From: Agapetus fuscipes
Lineage: Eukaryota > Arthropoda > Insecta > Trichoptera > Glossosomatidae
Assembly (NCBI GenBank): GCA_951799405.1
Contig: OX637342.1
Location: forward strand, 3,906,001-3,970,000
Direction: 5' to 3'
DNA: 64,000 nt
Position 1 is the stretch's first letter, and every line of letters begins with the position of its first letter. Of the stretch, positions 11,360 to 38,587 are shown one piece after another. Below the pieces are notes generated by a model, which saw nothing but the letters and a program-made list of their open reading frames with translations, did no database searches and had not been told where the DNA came from. The position numbers were made by a program, and so were the translations under genes.

Positions 11360-11790
11360 TACAAGTTGATTCATTTCCTCGAGCGCTTTCGATGTTAGGG
11401 GCTGTCCATATATTACGTCATTCGCATTAAGGGGGGGGGAGGGGGAGTCTGGTCTGCGGATGATGGCAAATGATGTACGAGTACCAAAAGTGACGTCGTT
11501 CTTGTAATAACAAATTTCTACAAAATATACAAAATATTATGTAAGTAATATAACATTATTAATTATTAAGCTCATCCATTATTACAGCAAGAGGGGGGGG
11601 GGGGTAATTAGATAATGACTTTAGGATGATTGTAAGGGGGGAGGGGGGGGGTCGAAAATCGGCCAAAATCGATGACGTAATTTATGGACGGCCCCTTATC
11701 ACATCATTGATAATGTCTTCTGAAGTCCTCTTGATAATGATGTGATAACATCAAAAACGCTCAAGGAAATAAATCAACTCGTAGAGCAAA
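11360..11790. repeat. Foldback split by a MITE
   Basis: The left arm GTTGATTCATTTCCTCGAGC ending ...GATGTTA at 11397 pairs with the right arm around TAACATCAAAAACGCTCAAG ... AAATCAACTC at ~11745-11782. The 298-bp MITE sits between the left arm and the centre. The centre near 11700-11750 is itself inverted (TTATCACATCATT / AATGATGTGATAA). Confidence 0.65.
11398..11695. mobile_element. 298-bp MITE, PIF/Harbinger-like
   Basis: The ends GGGGCTGTCCATATATTACG and (inverted) GGGGCCGTCCATAAATTACG form a TIR of at least 24 bp. Both sides are flanked by TTA. The interior has several G-runs. No ORF. The TTA duplication and GGG start suggest PIF/Harbinger (inference). Confidence 0.75.
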
Positions 11791-12252
11791 TTTTTGCGGT
11801 TCATTTTTAGATTATTAAACCTTTTTTTTTTAAACGGCAATTTTAGGGAATCTCATATTTTTTTACAATTGAATACTCGGTTTGAACAGTCACTAACTGA
11901 GCGTATAGTTTGCGCTCTACACACTATACAGCATGAATGGCGGAGTTGTGCGGTGAGCGCTTGTATCACACTTCCGTGACATTCTTTAATTAAGGCGATC
12001 CCATACTAACTGCAGCCCCGTGGTTAGCGTGACGTCACTACCCATACCACAATCATATATTTTAATGGTTTCCGAGCTATCCCTTTGCTGGAGAAAATTT
12101 CATAACAATATTTCAGTGTATTTATCTCAAGAGAATTTAATAAATATAAACATTTTTAAATTTCATTATAATCTACTTTTAAATAGTTGAAAACCTTATA
12201 CTGTATTTAAGTCTACACAAAACATTGCGCCACGGAATTTCTCAGAGATATG

Positions 12253-12506
12253 TCTATAATCTATAATCTAAGTTTCAAAGATGTATTACATTTTAGATTT
12301 ATGTTAAATGCAAACCCGCAAACAGACACGTATAAGTTCGCGCTGACACATGCAGCATGTGGATTTACACCATAAAAACCCAATCTCAAATAAACATAAG
12401 CCCTGCAACTTTTGTCGACCTTTCCTGAAATAGGGGTGACATTGGCAATGTGAACCATTTTTTTACAGTATAGGTGGTTAGCTTTATACCAACCTATAAG
12501 TCAAGG
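12253..12506 (-). repeat. 260-bp dispersed repeat
   Basis: Minus-orientation copy ending (head side) with CAACCTATAAGTCAAGG at ~12490-12506. Confidence 0.75.
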
Positions 12507-12721
12507 ACGGCGTCGTCTGATGGACGCAATTGGGTGTGGTGAGGGGGGGTATTTTCAGTTGGAATTCTAAATATTACCTTAAATTTTAAGGATGGTAATG
12601 TATGTTATGGAAAAATATTTTTATATATATAAACTCAAAAATAATTAAGTGGTGAAAACAAGGCTTTCAGTAGAAATTGTATTTTTTAAATTTTACAGCC
12701 ATTACACTCTAGAGTCTAGAC

Positions 12722-12983
12722 CAGTAATTCCCAAAGTGGTCCATGGGATACTCGACGGGGGTCTACATTGGCATGGCATAAAAATGGCGGTGCACTTTGT
12801 CGGGAAGAAACTCTTGAAAATTCATTGGCCTCCGTAATCAATGATTTTGACGGTGTCGGATATCCAAAATAAATCTCAAAATATCCATATCCATAACAAA
12901 AACCAAAATAATTTTTAGGGAGTCCACCGGAACCAGCAAAATTTTGTAAGTAGTCTATGAAAAAAAATCTTTGGGAGCCTCTG
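12722..12983. mobile_element. 262-bp hAT-like MITE
   Basis: The ends CAGTAATTCCCAAAGTGG and (inverted) CAGAGGCTCCCAAAG are typical hAT termini. The flanking octamers GTCTAGAC and CTCTAGAG are similar but not identical, as expected of an older insertion. Confidence 0.6.
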
Positions 12984-13006
12984 CTCTAGAGGCATTCTGC
13001 CACCAT

Positions 13007-13310
13007 TTTAATAATAATATTAGGATGATTTATTTGGTGAGCGCTGTTGTTGTGTGTATAACACCTCAAAAACCCTCTGCGAGCTTGGTAGTCACTGTAG
13101 AAAGCGCCAATTCTCAAGCAAGACTCAGTTGCTATAAGGCTGGATGGACCTTTACTGACTGGTCTTTGGCAAAGGTATATGAGTTTTTCCCCAGCGAAGA
13201 GCACGTTTGAAAATATAAATGGTATATATTTTTTAGCTCTGCCGTTATTCGAACCCACAACCTTCCATTTACGAGTCAGAAGTGTTAACCACTAGGCTAC
13301 GGAGCAGTCT
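13007..13310 (-). mobile_element. tRNA-SINE of the same family without the 5S head
   Basis: It has the same tail (GAGCGCTGTTGTTGTGTGTA), body (AAAGCGCCAATTCTCAAGCA) and tRNA-like head (inverted B-box TATTCGAACCCACAACC; TTAACCACTAGGCTACGGA). It stops at the tRNA unit; no 5S-like sequence follows. Confidence 0.75.
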
Positions 13311-13403
13311 GGTTTGGAAGGCAGTAGTGTATGGAGATGTATGAAAACTTGCACACAGTTTGTCCTGTAATCCATAGACCATCCAGGCATCGCGGGATTG
13401 TGG

Positions 13404-13500
13404 GAAACAAAGGTAATCAATGATGATGATGATGAGTTGATGATTTCTTTATAGCGCCGTTTCGTGATGTAGTCACTCCAAGGGCGCTGGTGCAAACGAT
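13404..13500 (-). repeat. LINE-type 3' end with (ATC)n tail
   Basis: Minus-strand copy (ATAGCGCCGTTTCGTGATGT, CACTCCAAGGGCGCTGGTGC) with a GATGATGATGATGA tail on the plus strand. Confidence 0.5.
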
Positions 13501-14044
13501 GCCAGAAATTTGCTTATGACCTCCATCTTGCTTTACATGACACCTATTTCTTACCTTCTTAAACCCTTCTTGGCTGAGTCTTTAGTAAAAAGGACAACAC
13601 ATCTATTTTAATATTTGAAAGAAAAATAATTAGAAGGATATTTAGGCCTGTGAATAAGTCGACAACTTGTACGATGAGTCCAAGAATTGTTATTTTAATG
13701 TATTATTTCAGCTCAGATGTTGAATTTTTTTAAACGCCTTAGGATTGGGCTGTCTGCGAAACTCACAAGCCTCATTATTCCTATGGAATCTTCTTTATCA
13801 TGATTGATAGAACCTTTTTTTTAATGTAACTCGCCATTCTGCTTTTTACTGCTACAACCGCATGGGTTCATACGTGAGCCTAAGTACGCTGGTGCATGTC
13901 AAACTATCTGAAAGTGTTTCGAAAAATCCAATATGGAAGAATGTGGCATATTCTCGAAAATGTGTGAACCAACGGTATGAGCCGTATAAAGAGAGGCAGT
14001 GGTTGTGTGAGAACCAGAGTCGCTTTGAACGTTGTAACGCAAAG

Positions 14045-14283
14045 ACAGCAGTGGCGAACAGTGCCATACAACTCGATTCCCATCGGTTTCCCTTTTGAAA
14101 TGAGGCAAAAATGATAATAAAGTAGACTGCATGGTTTCAATGGGGAAAAAAAATGTATTGTTTCTTTGGTTTTAAATGTATTTTTTTACTTTGTGCCTAT
14201 ATTTTTTAACTACTTTGTTGCCTCATTTTAAAAGGGAAGCCGATGGGAATCGAGTTGTATGGTACCTTTTGCCACTGGTAGGC
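14045..14283. repeat. Inverted repeat, ~65-bp arms, 105-bp spacer
   Basis: The left arm (CATACAACTCGATTCCCATC, 14062-14081) is mirrored by the right arm (GATGGGAATCGAGTTGTATG). Homology extends over GCCACTG...TGCCTCATTT on both sides. The element type is unknown. Confidence 0.7.
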
Positions 14284-15144
14284 AAAAAGTATAGAGTGAA
14301 CACTACATTGTTGTAGCCTCTATTGTAAAAATAAAATTTAAATCGCAATTTAATGAAAAGAACGCAAAGTCAAATCTAAACAATATTCTTTGAGTAGTAC
14401 AGGACCAAATGCTGCAATCTTGGATATTTTTTCATAAATTTGATAAATATGTAGAAATAAAGAAAATGTCATTATCTGTATTTCCAAATTTACATTTCAT
14501 TTTCAAAACAAAATCCTAGATCAATGCCTCAAAGTTTTTTTTCTACCCGGCACCCGTTTGAAAGTGTATGGCGATGTATGAAAGCTTTCACACAGTTTGT
14601 CGGGTAATCCATAGACAAACCAAACAGAATGTGTTGTGTCTAGTAAGACCCTTAGTCCCATAGGACTCACATCAAACCAGACCATAATTTTCATTTATTT
14701 TAAAATTTATTTTTCGGTACAAAATGATGAAGACAGATTGGAAGACATTGTGGATGATTGATGAGGACAAGGAGATGAGGAAATCCTTTCTGTGGTGGAC
14801 CGATCAATTCAGGGCAGCAACAGGTTTTGAATCGGTGAGACATTGGATGAGGTGCAGTCAAAGGAAGGCTGGTGAAAGGATCTTCAGTATGTCTACTGCA
14901 GTCACACACTTCATTCAATAATTAGGAAGATGTAGACACTGAAAACAGTCACATCAAATAAACTTTTTGAGTTATAAATTCATACTTTTTTCAATAAATT
15001 TGTGAAAAGTAATCCTGTTCAAAAATTTATTGTCTGTTTCAGAAACATATTTTAATACCTTGAATTACGTAGTACTTGATTTTGAGATATTTTCATTGTG
15101 GGGCTTGTTTCAACATGATCCAATAATTTTCATTACTATTAACT

Positions 15145-15180
15145 GAAGTCTCGCCAGCGAATATCAGCTGCATCTTCAGA
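15145..15180 (-). other. Hammerhead-like motif (diverged)
   Basis: Minus strand: CTGAAGA-TG-CAGC-loop-GCTG-GC-GAGAC; GAAAC has become GAGAC. Confidence 0.3.
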
Positions 15181-15302
15181 ACGTGATTAAAAAAGATTGT
15201 TTGTATTCACAATATGGCTCATAGTCAGCATTGAAGGTCAGTTCATTAGAAAACTTTCACACCACGGTTAAAAAACTCCAAAAGGATATTTTGCCATCTG
15301 TT

Positions 15303-15559
15303 CCTTGACTTATAGGTTGGTATGCGGCTAACCACCCATGCTGTAAAAATGGCTCACTTTGCCAATGTCACCCCTGTCTCAGGGAAGGACGGCAAGAGTT
15401 GCAGGGTGTATGTCCATTTGAGATTTGGTTTTTATGTTGTAGGTTCACATGAGGCATGTGCAAGCGCGAACTTGTATGTGTCTGGTTGTGAGAATGCATG
15501 TAATGTGAATCTCCAATGTAACATATCTTTGCAACTTAGATTAGATTAGATTAGATTAT
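15303..15559 (+). repeat. 260-bp dispersed repeat
   Basis: Full-length plus copy with a (TTAGA)n tail of four units. It lies next to the foldback at 15566-15790. Confidence 0.75.
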
Positions 15560-15565
15560 AAGTAA

Positions 15566-15790
15566 ACATGATAATGATGCTGGAGAGATGTTTTCCGGGA
15601 CCTGTTGCCATTATCTGTGGGAGCTGGAGCTTCCGGACGTTTCGCTTATGTCTACAATGGGCTTCTTCAGTGTGAAAATGCAATGATGAAGATGATCTTG
15701 ATGGAAACTGGTTAACAAACTCCCACAGACCACGGCAACAGATCCTTAAAAACATCTCTCCAGCATCATCAGCAGGCGGGGTAAGCCTAA
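15566..15790. repeat. Foldback with CTGATGATGCTGGAGAG-type arms
   Basis: The left side (GATGCTGGAGAGATGTTTTC, GTGGGAGCTGGAGCTTCCG) is partly mirrored on the right (CCCACAGACCACGGCAACAG, ACATCTCTCCAGCATCATCA). The same element occurs at 22830-23100. Confidence 0.7.
15633..15670 (-). other. Hammerhead-like motif in the 15.6-kb foldback
   Basis: Minus strand: CTGAAGA-AGCCCATTGTAGACATAAGC-GAAACGTC. The stem has one side altered here, but is intact (CCCAT/ATGGG) in the 22975-23010 relative. Confidence 0.35.
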
Positions 15791-16366
15791 AACTCTTAAA
15801 CATGAAAATATTTGTAATCTTTCTAATATTTAAATATTACATTTAGTATTTACCATTCTAAAACTGTAAGACTTGCATGTTAAAGACATGCCATCAGCTG
15901 TTAACGTGCCGCATTTTTTTATTTCTTGCTATATTTAAATAGATCTACGGACGCCTGTTAAGTCTGTAATCCCAGGTGAAAGGAGACTGGTGGGGGAGAC
16001 CCAGGCTGCCGTAAAAAATAAGTTGATGAAAGGTACCACTTAGCTTCTTCTTTTTCAGTGCCTGATGAAGATCGGCGATCGTCATAACTATTTTTAATTT
16101 GGATGCTGCGGCTCAAAATAAGGACTTTTACCAAACCACTGTTGCAATTTTTTTGGCCACAATGTCCTTCAGCAACCTTAAATTTTTCTTCCTTCAATCT
16201 TTCCCTGTATGATAAGATGGAAAAGCCATATTTTTCAATCCTCATAACGTGACCGTGAAACACAGCTTGAATTGTTTAAATTAAAAAATGGCTATGGGAG
16301 ACAGGAAGACATATGAGAAAAGGAGAGATTTGGGCTCTAGCGCCATGGAAGAGAGAGAAAGATCTA

Positions 16367-32021
<15,655 letters not shown>

Positions 32022-32072
32022 GCTCACACCCGAAACAAATTGGATTCTATTCTCACTTTGTTTTGTGTAAAA

Positions 32073-32078
32073 AATAAA
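32073..32078 (+). promoter_or_regulatory. Candidate Scm polyadenylation signal
   Basis: AATAAA lies 52 nt after the Scm stop codon, in a TTTTGTGTAAAAAATAAATATT context. It is the first canonical signal downstream. Further AATAAA motifs occur at ~32189 and ~32590, so longer 3' UTRs are possible. Confidence 0.5.
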
Positions 32079-32502
32079 TATTATTTTTGTATTCAGCTGC
32101 ACGGAATGATGAGTAACAATTCTAGGTGGTTCCACATTACATCAGCACCCCTAGTATAAAAAGCATTGTGGAAACTCACCTCGAACCTGTAAATAAATAA
32201 AATGTTTGGAAAATACAAGGGTACCACTAGTGACTGATTAGTTTTCATACATTTTTTTTATTCACATGATCACAGTTTTTTATAGTCGGGGTACGGTTGT
32301 AATTTTCATCAATTTCCATATATCTGTAAATATATACATTGTGTACTAGCTATTTAATAATTATGTACATTTTTGGATTTTAAAGTTATTATTCTTACAT
32401 CTTTTAATAACCAATGTTTACATTTTGAAGAATGTTGTTCATATTTATTATTTTCACGAATGACAACATTTTAACAAGCATTTATATTTCCTTTTTATTT
32501 AA

Positions 32503-33775
32503 CCCTAGAGAGATAACGTTGTTTTTTAGTACTGAAAAGATAAACTAGCGCCTTAGAGTCGCACAGTATTTACAACCTATTTATTCAATAAATAAAAATA
32601 ATTATATATTTTTTATAACCTTATTGAATTGTCATATTATAAATAAGCATTTAAAACATAAATGTTTATAATTTTTTTTTATGATTTTTATAACAAAAAT
32701 CAGCAGTTTTCTGTATTTAGATAAATTTGAAAAGAAAAAGGCAACATTGATAGTATTTTCTCTTACAAACTAAGTAAATAACTACGAGATATTCAGTTGC
32801 AGAAACATAAAATATAGAGAAAAAATGTTTAGATACAATTGCAGCAAACATCATTTTTGTGCTCTCCATGCACTGTTTTTTTTTTTTATATTTTATGCAT
32901 GTCATAATGACATTATTATTATTATTTCTTTTTTTAATTTTTAAGGAAGCCTGTGCGGAAGACTCCCTAGATTCAAAAGACTCTTGGGGTCTGTGACACT
33001 TGTTGTAGTGCTGCTGAGGTGTTGTTGATGTGGCAGTTTTCCTTATCCGGTTGTAGGGTCGTTTGCTGCGCAGTGCTGTGGTGTGTGTTGCGTTCATTAT
33101 CACGGTGAAGATAGTTCGGTGGCTTTAGTAGGAGCCCAGACATGTTTATTCTTAACTTAAATTACCCTGAGAGGCGAAATAACGATGCAGTGGTCATGTC
33201 CAGGATTTTCAGGTGTTGAGGTGTCACCTCCGCAATTTTCAGATTTTAAAGTATCATCTTTGGAATTTTCAGATGGTGTTGAGGTGTTATTCACGTTTTC
33301 CTCGATAACTTCACCTATATAATCGTCCTCAATGTCACTTTGGATATCGTTATCATTTATCTGATCTTCCATTTAACTAATACTGCCATCACCAGCACTT
33401 TCATCTTCTTCATTCAGTAAAGATACTATTTCTCAACATTTTTGTACTCGCCATGGTGTTAAACGACCCTACAATCGATTAAAATTAATAAACAACAATA
33501 TTTTTTTATATACCGTACATAAGTAAAAAGAAACAAAAACATAATCACAAAAAAATGCAAAAAGTTACACAAAAGATAAACATACGCCTCTGGAGCGCAA
33601 CACATCGTCATAGCAACAAAGCTGTGGTACTTACCGAGCAGAAGTGGTGATCACTCGGTGGAGTTGACCAAGGACTGAGTTGGTTTGGAAACACCAGCTC
33701 GAAAGTTCATCGGTTAAAAAATATAGCGACATTTGTTTCGCAGGCGCCTCTAAGGCGCACATTATCTCTCTAGGG
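32503..33775 (-). mobile_element. piggyBac-like element, non-autonomous
   Basis: A 14-bp perfect inverted repeat (CCCTAGAGAGATAA) lies at both ends and is flanked by TTAA at 32499-32502 and 33776-33779, the piggyBac signature. Subterminal motifs are also inverted (GCGCCTTAGAG near the left, GCGCCTCTAAGGCGC near the right). On the minus strand, 33372-33157 encodes a 71-aa acidic start (MEDQINDNDIQSDIEDDYIGE) like a transposase N-terminus. The remaining ~600 bp has no DDD catalytic domain, and part of it is a polyA-tailed repeat seen elsewhere. It lies 480 bp downstream of the Scm stop codon. Confidence 0.85.
32930..33110 (-). repeat. PolyA-tailed repeat inside the piggyBac-like element
   Basis: Minus-strand copy (TTAAGGAAGCCTGTGCGGAA, TTGGGGTCTGTGACACTTG). 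It is the longest copy and includes TTATCCGGTTGTAGGGTCGT. Confidence 0.55.
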
Positions 33776-33779
33776 TTAA

Positions 33780-35534
33780 TCAAATTTTGAAAAGGAACAC
33801 AGGTCAATAATTGTTTAAAATTTTATTTGTAATATAAACAGTAATTTTATTAAGTGATTTTATCAATTAATTCATTTCTAATGAACTGAATATTATCTGT
33901 AAGATTTACAGGTTAAAATTCTTTTCAGGAATCTAGGTCCTCAAGCCAGTGACATTTTTGTTAAGTATAAACCTGGTTACATAATTTTTGGTTGCGCAAA
34001 TGCAACCACTGAAGAATACATTCTATATGTGCTTCCCATTGCTCAAGTTTTCTCCTAAAATCAGCTTTGAATGGCACGAATGAGAAAAAACTTTTCGGAT
34101 TGATTTCTAAACTGCTAATTTTAATTTTCAATATTTATTTATTTCTGAAATTCATCTTTGGAATCTCTTCAAAAAACTGCTGTATAAATATTTTAACAAT
34201 TATTATAAAGATTTGTTGCACAGGGTACTTATCTTTTGTTTATGTATGTTTAAATGATTACAGTTTTATTATTTAGTTACCGCAAGCAAGTCTCGAGCAT
34301 TTTATAACTCATTTTACAAAGTATACTTCAGAACTTCAAGTATAAAACTTTATGGAAAACAAAAGAGCACCTCTGGTGTTAAAGCAAATTAAAATTAACA
34401 CTTTGATTTAATTTAATTTATAAAAATGTCAAACGACTCATACAATCAGCACCTCTAGTGAGCCTTTTATTTTTTCTAAAACTCTATTGTCGAATTCAAA
34501 CATAGATACTTGGATTACAGGCATTTGCTCTACATGTAAATTCAGTTGGTGTAATTCACATATCACGGTTTTATGTGTCCGATGAACCATTTTGATTTCA
34601 AGTAGCATGCATTTGGTAATACATTTATTTCTGTATCTTTGGGGTTTGTTTCAGAGCCACAATGTGTGAAATATGATAAGGTATAGATTATTTATTTTTT
34701 CCATTGAAATGAATGTTTTAAAAATCATCTGTTATAATATGTTACTATATAAAGGTATTCAATAGAATTTTTTTGCATTTAAAAGGGATCCTTCAAAGTT
34801 TTTTATTTAATGATATGAAACACCTTACCATTTTATATGTATGATTATATAATGAAAAACGGATATTACAAACTAGAGTCCAGAGAAAGTCAGATTTCTT
34901 AATATATCATTGGAAATTGTATCTAATATCATTAGGACAGGTGTCGAAATGTCAAAAAAAGTTGTCACTCGAGATTGGTGATTGTAAATGTATGGTGTGA
35001 CCTTTAGCAATGTATCAAAAGAGGATACAAAAGCTTTGTTGATACAACATATTATACTAAACTCATTGCAGGGTTTGTCCGGGGTGTTGATAAATGGATG
35101 TTAGCACTGACCTCCATGTACCGGATTAAATGTGTTTTGACAAAAAATTTAATTTTAAATCATCAACTGCTTACGTATAAACAAGTCCTTATTTTATGTC
35201 CAGAAAACATTTTTTTATCACTGGATGTGTTAATTAATCATTTAAATTCTGCATGTGTATTTATTTCGCATGGTACTTGGTATCATTTTTGTACTATATT
35301 ATGTTTGAAGAGTTATTCTTTAACAATTTTATTTTTTATGTAATTGTCTACAGTACATATATTTTGTTATTGTTCCTATATGGTCATTTTGTAATGTTAA
35401 TTATTTGGGAGGATCCAAAAATTATGTTCGTAATGGTGTGATATGGAATTATCCAAAGCAGGAATTTGATTTGATTTGATTTGAATATCCTGATTTCAGA
35501 ATTGCATTAAAATGTGTGTGTTCATTTACACTCC
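33780..35534. other. AT-rich intergenic, nothing recognised
   Basis: Between the piggyBac-like element and the long-TIR element. It contains a short (TTGAT)n run at 35466-35485. No coding signature seen. Confidence 0.5.
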
Positions 35535-36117
35535 AATATCGTTGTTGTTCTGGCAATAGGTCATATGTCAAAAAATTTCAACTTCCCCTTTATGATACCA
35601 TTTTATAGGGAAATAAACATTTTTTCTACTCCCATTTGGTAATTTACTAATTACAAAACGGCTAACGCAATCACAATGCCATACATTTCTACACCCGTTG
35701 CATAATGTTACATTATGCAACCGGTAACCGTGTTAAAATGAACATGTGCGCATGCGCATTGTCAGAATTGGAACCATTTTTTAATTTCAAATGTCAACCT
35801 TGTATGGGGGTATGAAGACCTGTCAATCCAAGATGGCCGCAAGCGATCAGCTGATTAGGCTTCATACAATATTAGTGATATTCGGTAGGTAGGAATTACC
35901 GTGGTGATGAGACTTTCAGCCCTGTTCAGATGCAAATAAATAAGTATATTTTATGTGTAGAGTCAAATAAAAATTGTTAATAGTGCTAAAATTTATCGAA
36001 TTTATTTATCGGATTGCTCCAAATAAAGCTTTCCTTTTTTCAATGGAAAATAAAAGGCTTGAAAGGAAAACAATACAAAAAATTTCACCGCAAAAAATAA
36101 ACAAACTCAAAAAGTTA

Positions 36118-36342
36118 CTTGGTTAATAGGTGAGTATGAGGTTGATCACCTATGCTGTACAAATTTGGTTCACCTGCCAATACAACTGCAGGGCATATGT
36201 TTATTTGAGTTTTGGGTTTGAATGTTTAAGCTTATATGCAGGATGTAAAAGCGCGACCTTATACATATGTGTCGGCTTGTGGGCATGAATTCAATATGAA
36301 ACCTAAATATAATTTATTTTTACAACTTAGGTTAGATTAGAT
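36118..36342 (+). repeat. 260-bp dispersed repeat inside a TIR element
   Basis: Diverged plus copy with an internal deletion. The tail is ACAACTTAGGTTAGATTAGAT. It is nested in the 35.5-36.8 kb element. Confidence 0.65.
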
Positions 36343-36459
36343 AATCGAAGGGAATGATAAATCACACGTTTTGACAAAGGTAAGGTTTTAATTACTTCAA
36401 ATGGACGAGTACATTATAATGACTATTATTCACTATTTTGTTAATTCTTTCATGGTCGT

Positions 36460-36605
36460 AGAAAAAGTATTGTATGCCACTGCACGTAATTAGTCTTTGT
36501 AACACTCGTGCTTTCTATTGTGCCATTCGGCTGCGCCTCATGGCACAAACTAGCACTCGTGTTAAAAAGACTATCATTACTTGGCAGTGGCATAAATAAC
36601 TATTA
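36460..36605. repeat. Large hairpin inside the 35.5-36.8 kb element
   Basis: GTATGCCACTGC...TAACACTCGTGC...TTGTGCCA pairs with TGGCACAAACTAGCACTCGT...GGCAGTGGCATAA around a GGCTGCGCC loop. Confidence 0.65.
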
Positions 36606-36772
36606 TACAATTGGAATACCTCCCATGTCATAAACTATATTGTACTGATAATAATGTGTGACATGGGAAGTATTGTAGCTACATAAAATTTCTTTTTTCC
36701 CATCAAATGGCATCACAAAAAGGAAATCGAAAACCCTTGACATACGACCTATTGCCAGAACAACGACGATAT

Positions 36773-38328
36773 ATATATTTATTTTCGTGCCACATTATAA
36801 CAAGTATTTGTCTGTTGAAGTGTTAATTACATGTAAAATGACACTCAGTATTCCCAAGTATAAAACTGTGTTTTAACCCAACCATAGCATTTTACCAAAA
36901 ATGTATGGAATCAACCTGTTTTAGTATGCAATAACATGTCAAGGTTTTTACTTGGGGCACTGCATCACGAAAGTAATTCATTCTGTTTTAAATGTAAAAT
37001 ATCTACTGTATTAAAGTCTGTGAATATGAAAATGTTAGAATAGAGTTAAGATTATTGTGTATTATAAAAAAAGTAAATTAAAAAGAAATCAAAAACCATC
37101 AGCAACAGTTTAGGACTGTATTTACATGTACCCCGCAATATCTGTCTAATTAAATGGAGGTGTAATAGTTAGGGAATAACTGTTATGCTTTTAGGATAAA
37201 CAATAAAATAATATCTACTCTTGGTGGCTGTACCTATAGATATTACATTCAATACTTACCCGTCTGTCTTTCTTTCAACACCTCTACTGCAGGAAAATCA
37301 TAATGGACAAGTAAAACTGCAGACCTCGTTCACAGCGGAGTAAAACTGTTAATAAAGTTGGTATGACTGCAGCTGTATGACCAAAGAAATGCAAAACTTG
37401 GCAGGTTGACTTCACAAAATCTTGCAGGAGTGTCAGTATGTATTTTTTTGCTAGCTAGACCTCTATTGTTGCCAAAATAAGCAGGTAGGTTGATTTTATT
37501 AACTTGGTTCTCTTTTCATCCTTTATTGTTCACATATTAAATGGAGGAAGGAGGATATCGCACGTTTAATAATAAAGAGTAAAACTCAAAAAACAAGAAT
37601 GTTGGGAAATCACGTTTGAAGTTCAGACAACCAGGACAACTTGTATGGGATGAAAAAGGCGGCCGATGTTTTATCTCGGTCATATTCGTCCAAATTGAAC
37701 GGCTGTCGCATTCTACGTATTCTTCTCGTATTGTTCTTGCGTTTTATTACAAAATCTCGATTTTCCCAATTTTCGAGTTATTTCTCTTTATTATTAAGCG
37801 TGCGATATAATAAGGTGTGCATACTGATTTTGTTCGATAAGTCGTCTGTCCCTCTTGAAAAGGCACTAGCTTTGTCTACAAGGGTAAGCTTATGGTCTGT
37901 CAAAAAATACAGTGATCAGCTGTTTCCCTTTTGCTCAGGCGCTGCATTTGGTGTTGGTGTAGTGAACTATGATTGTGGGACGTGCAGGCAATCTATGATC
38001 CCCATTGCGTTTTATGCACAATTTCCCACCTTATCCACACACCTTGCAATGGACACCAAGAAAGGTTTCACGTGTTATAGCGCTGTGAACGAAGTCTGAA
38101 AGATCCGAGAAGCTGATTTCCACCGGGTATGTTTTACTGTTACAAATTATGTTTATATTCTATGATGTTCAACCATATTTGAAGATCTGTACCTGTGTAA
38201 GAACACACTACAAATAAAATTATGTTTGAATAAAAAGTTGATGTCATTTTTTATTACAACCCAACCCCATAAAATGATTAATGTTTATGGTCTCAACCAT
38301 GGAGTTATAATATAGGGGAGCGGTAACT
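36773..38328. other. Intergenic, nothing recognised
   Basis: One 152-codon ORF (37641-38099) has no motif I recognise and unusual composition; I do not call it a gene. Otherwise the stretch is AT-rich without repeats I can place. Confidence 0.45.
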
Positions 38329-38587
38329 ATCTATAATCTATAATCTATCTATAATCTAAGTTGCAAGGATATATTCATTCAAAGCTCTCAGATGTATGCC
38401 CACAAACAAACACGTGTAGTTCGCGCTTACAAATGCTGATTGTGTACTTACAAATAAAATCCAAACCTCAAATGAACATAAGCCCTGCAACTCTTGCCGA
38501 CATTCCCTGAAACAGGGGTGACATTAGCAAAGTGAACCATTTTTTACAGTATGGGTGGTCAGCCTCATACCAACCTATAAGTCAAGG
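38329..38587 (-). repeat. 260-bp dispersed repeat
   Basis: Full-length minus copy. The tail side is a short TATAATCTATAATC array, and the head side is CAACCTATAAGTCAAGG. Confidence 0.75.

Larger units (their letters stand above)
35535..36772. mobile_element. 1.2-kb long-TIR element, non-coding
   Basis: The left end ATATCGTTGTTGTTCTGGCA and the inverted right end (ATATCGTCGTTGTTCTGGCA) match for ~35 bp and remain alignable for ~90 bp inward (ATACCATTTTATAGGGAAA versus ATGCCATTTGATGGGAAAA). Inside are a perfect palindrome (35697-35721), a 260-bp repeat and a large hairpin (36460-36600). No transposase ORF is visible. The superfamily is not assigned. Confidence 0.7.

Noticed and set aside
37641..38099. 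152-codon ORF
   Set aside because: No recognisable domain, no supporting splice structure, composition like intergenic sequence.
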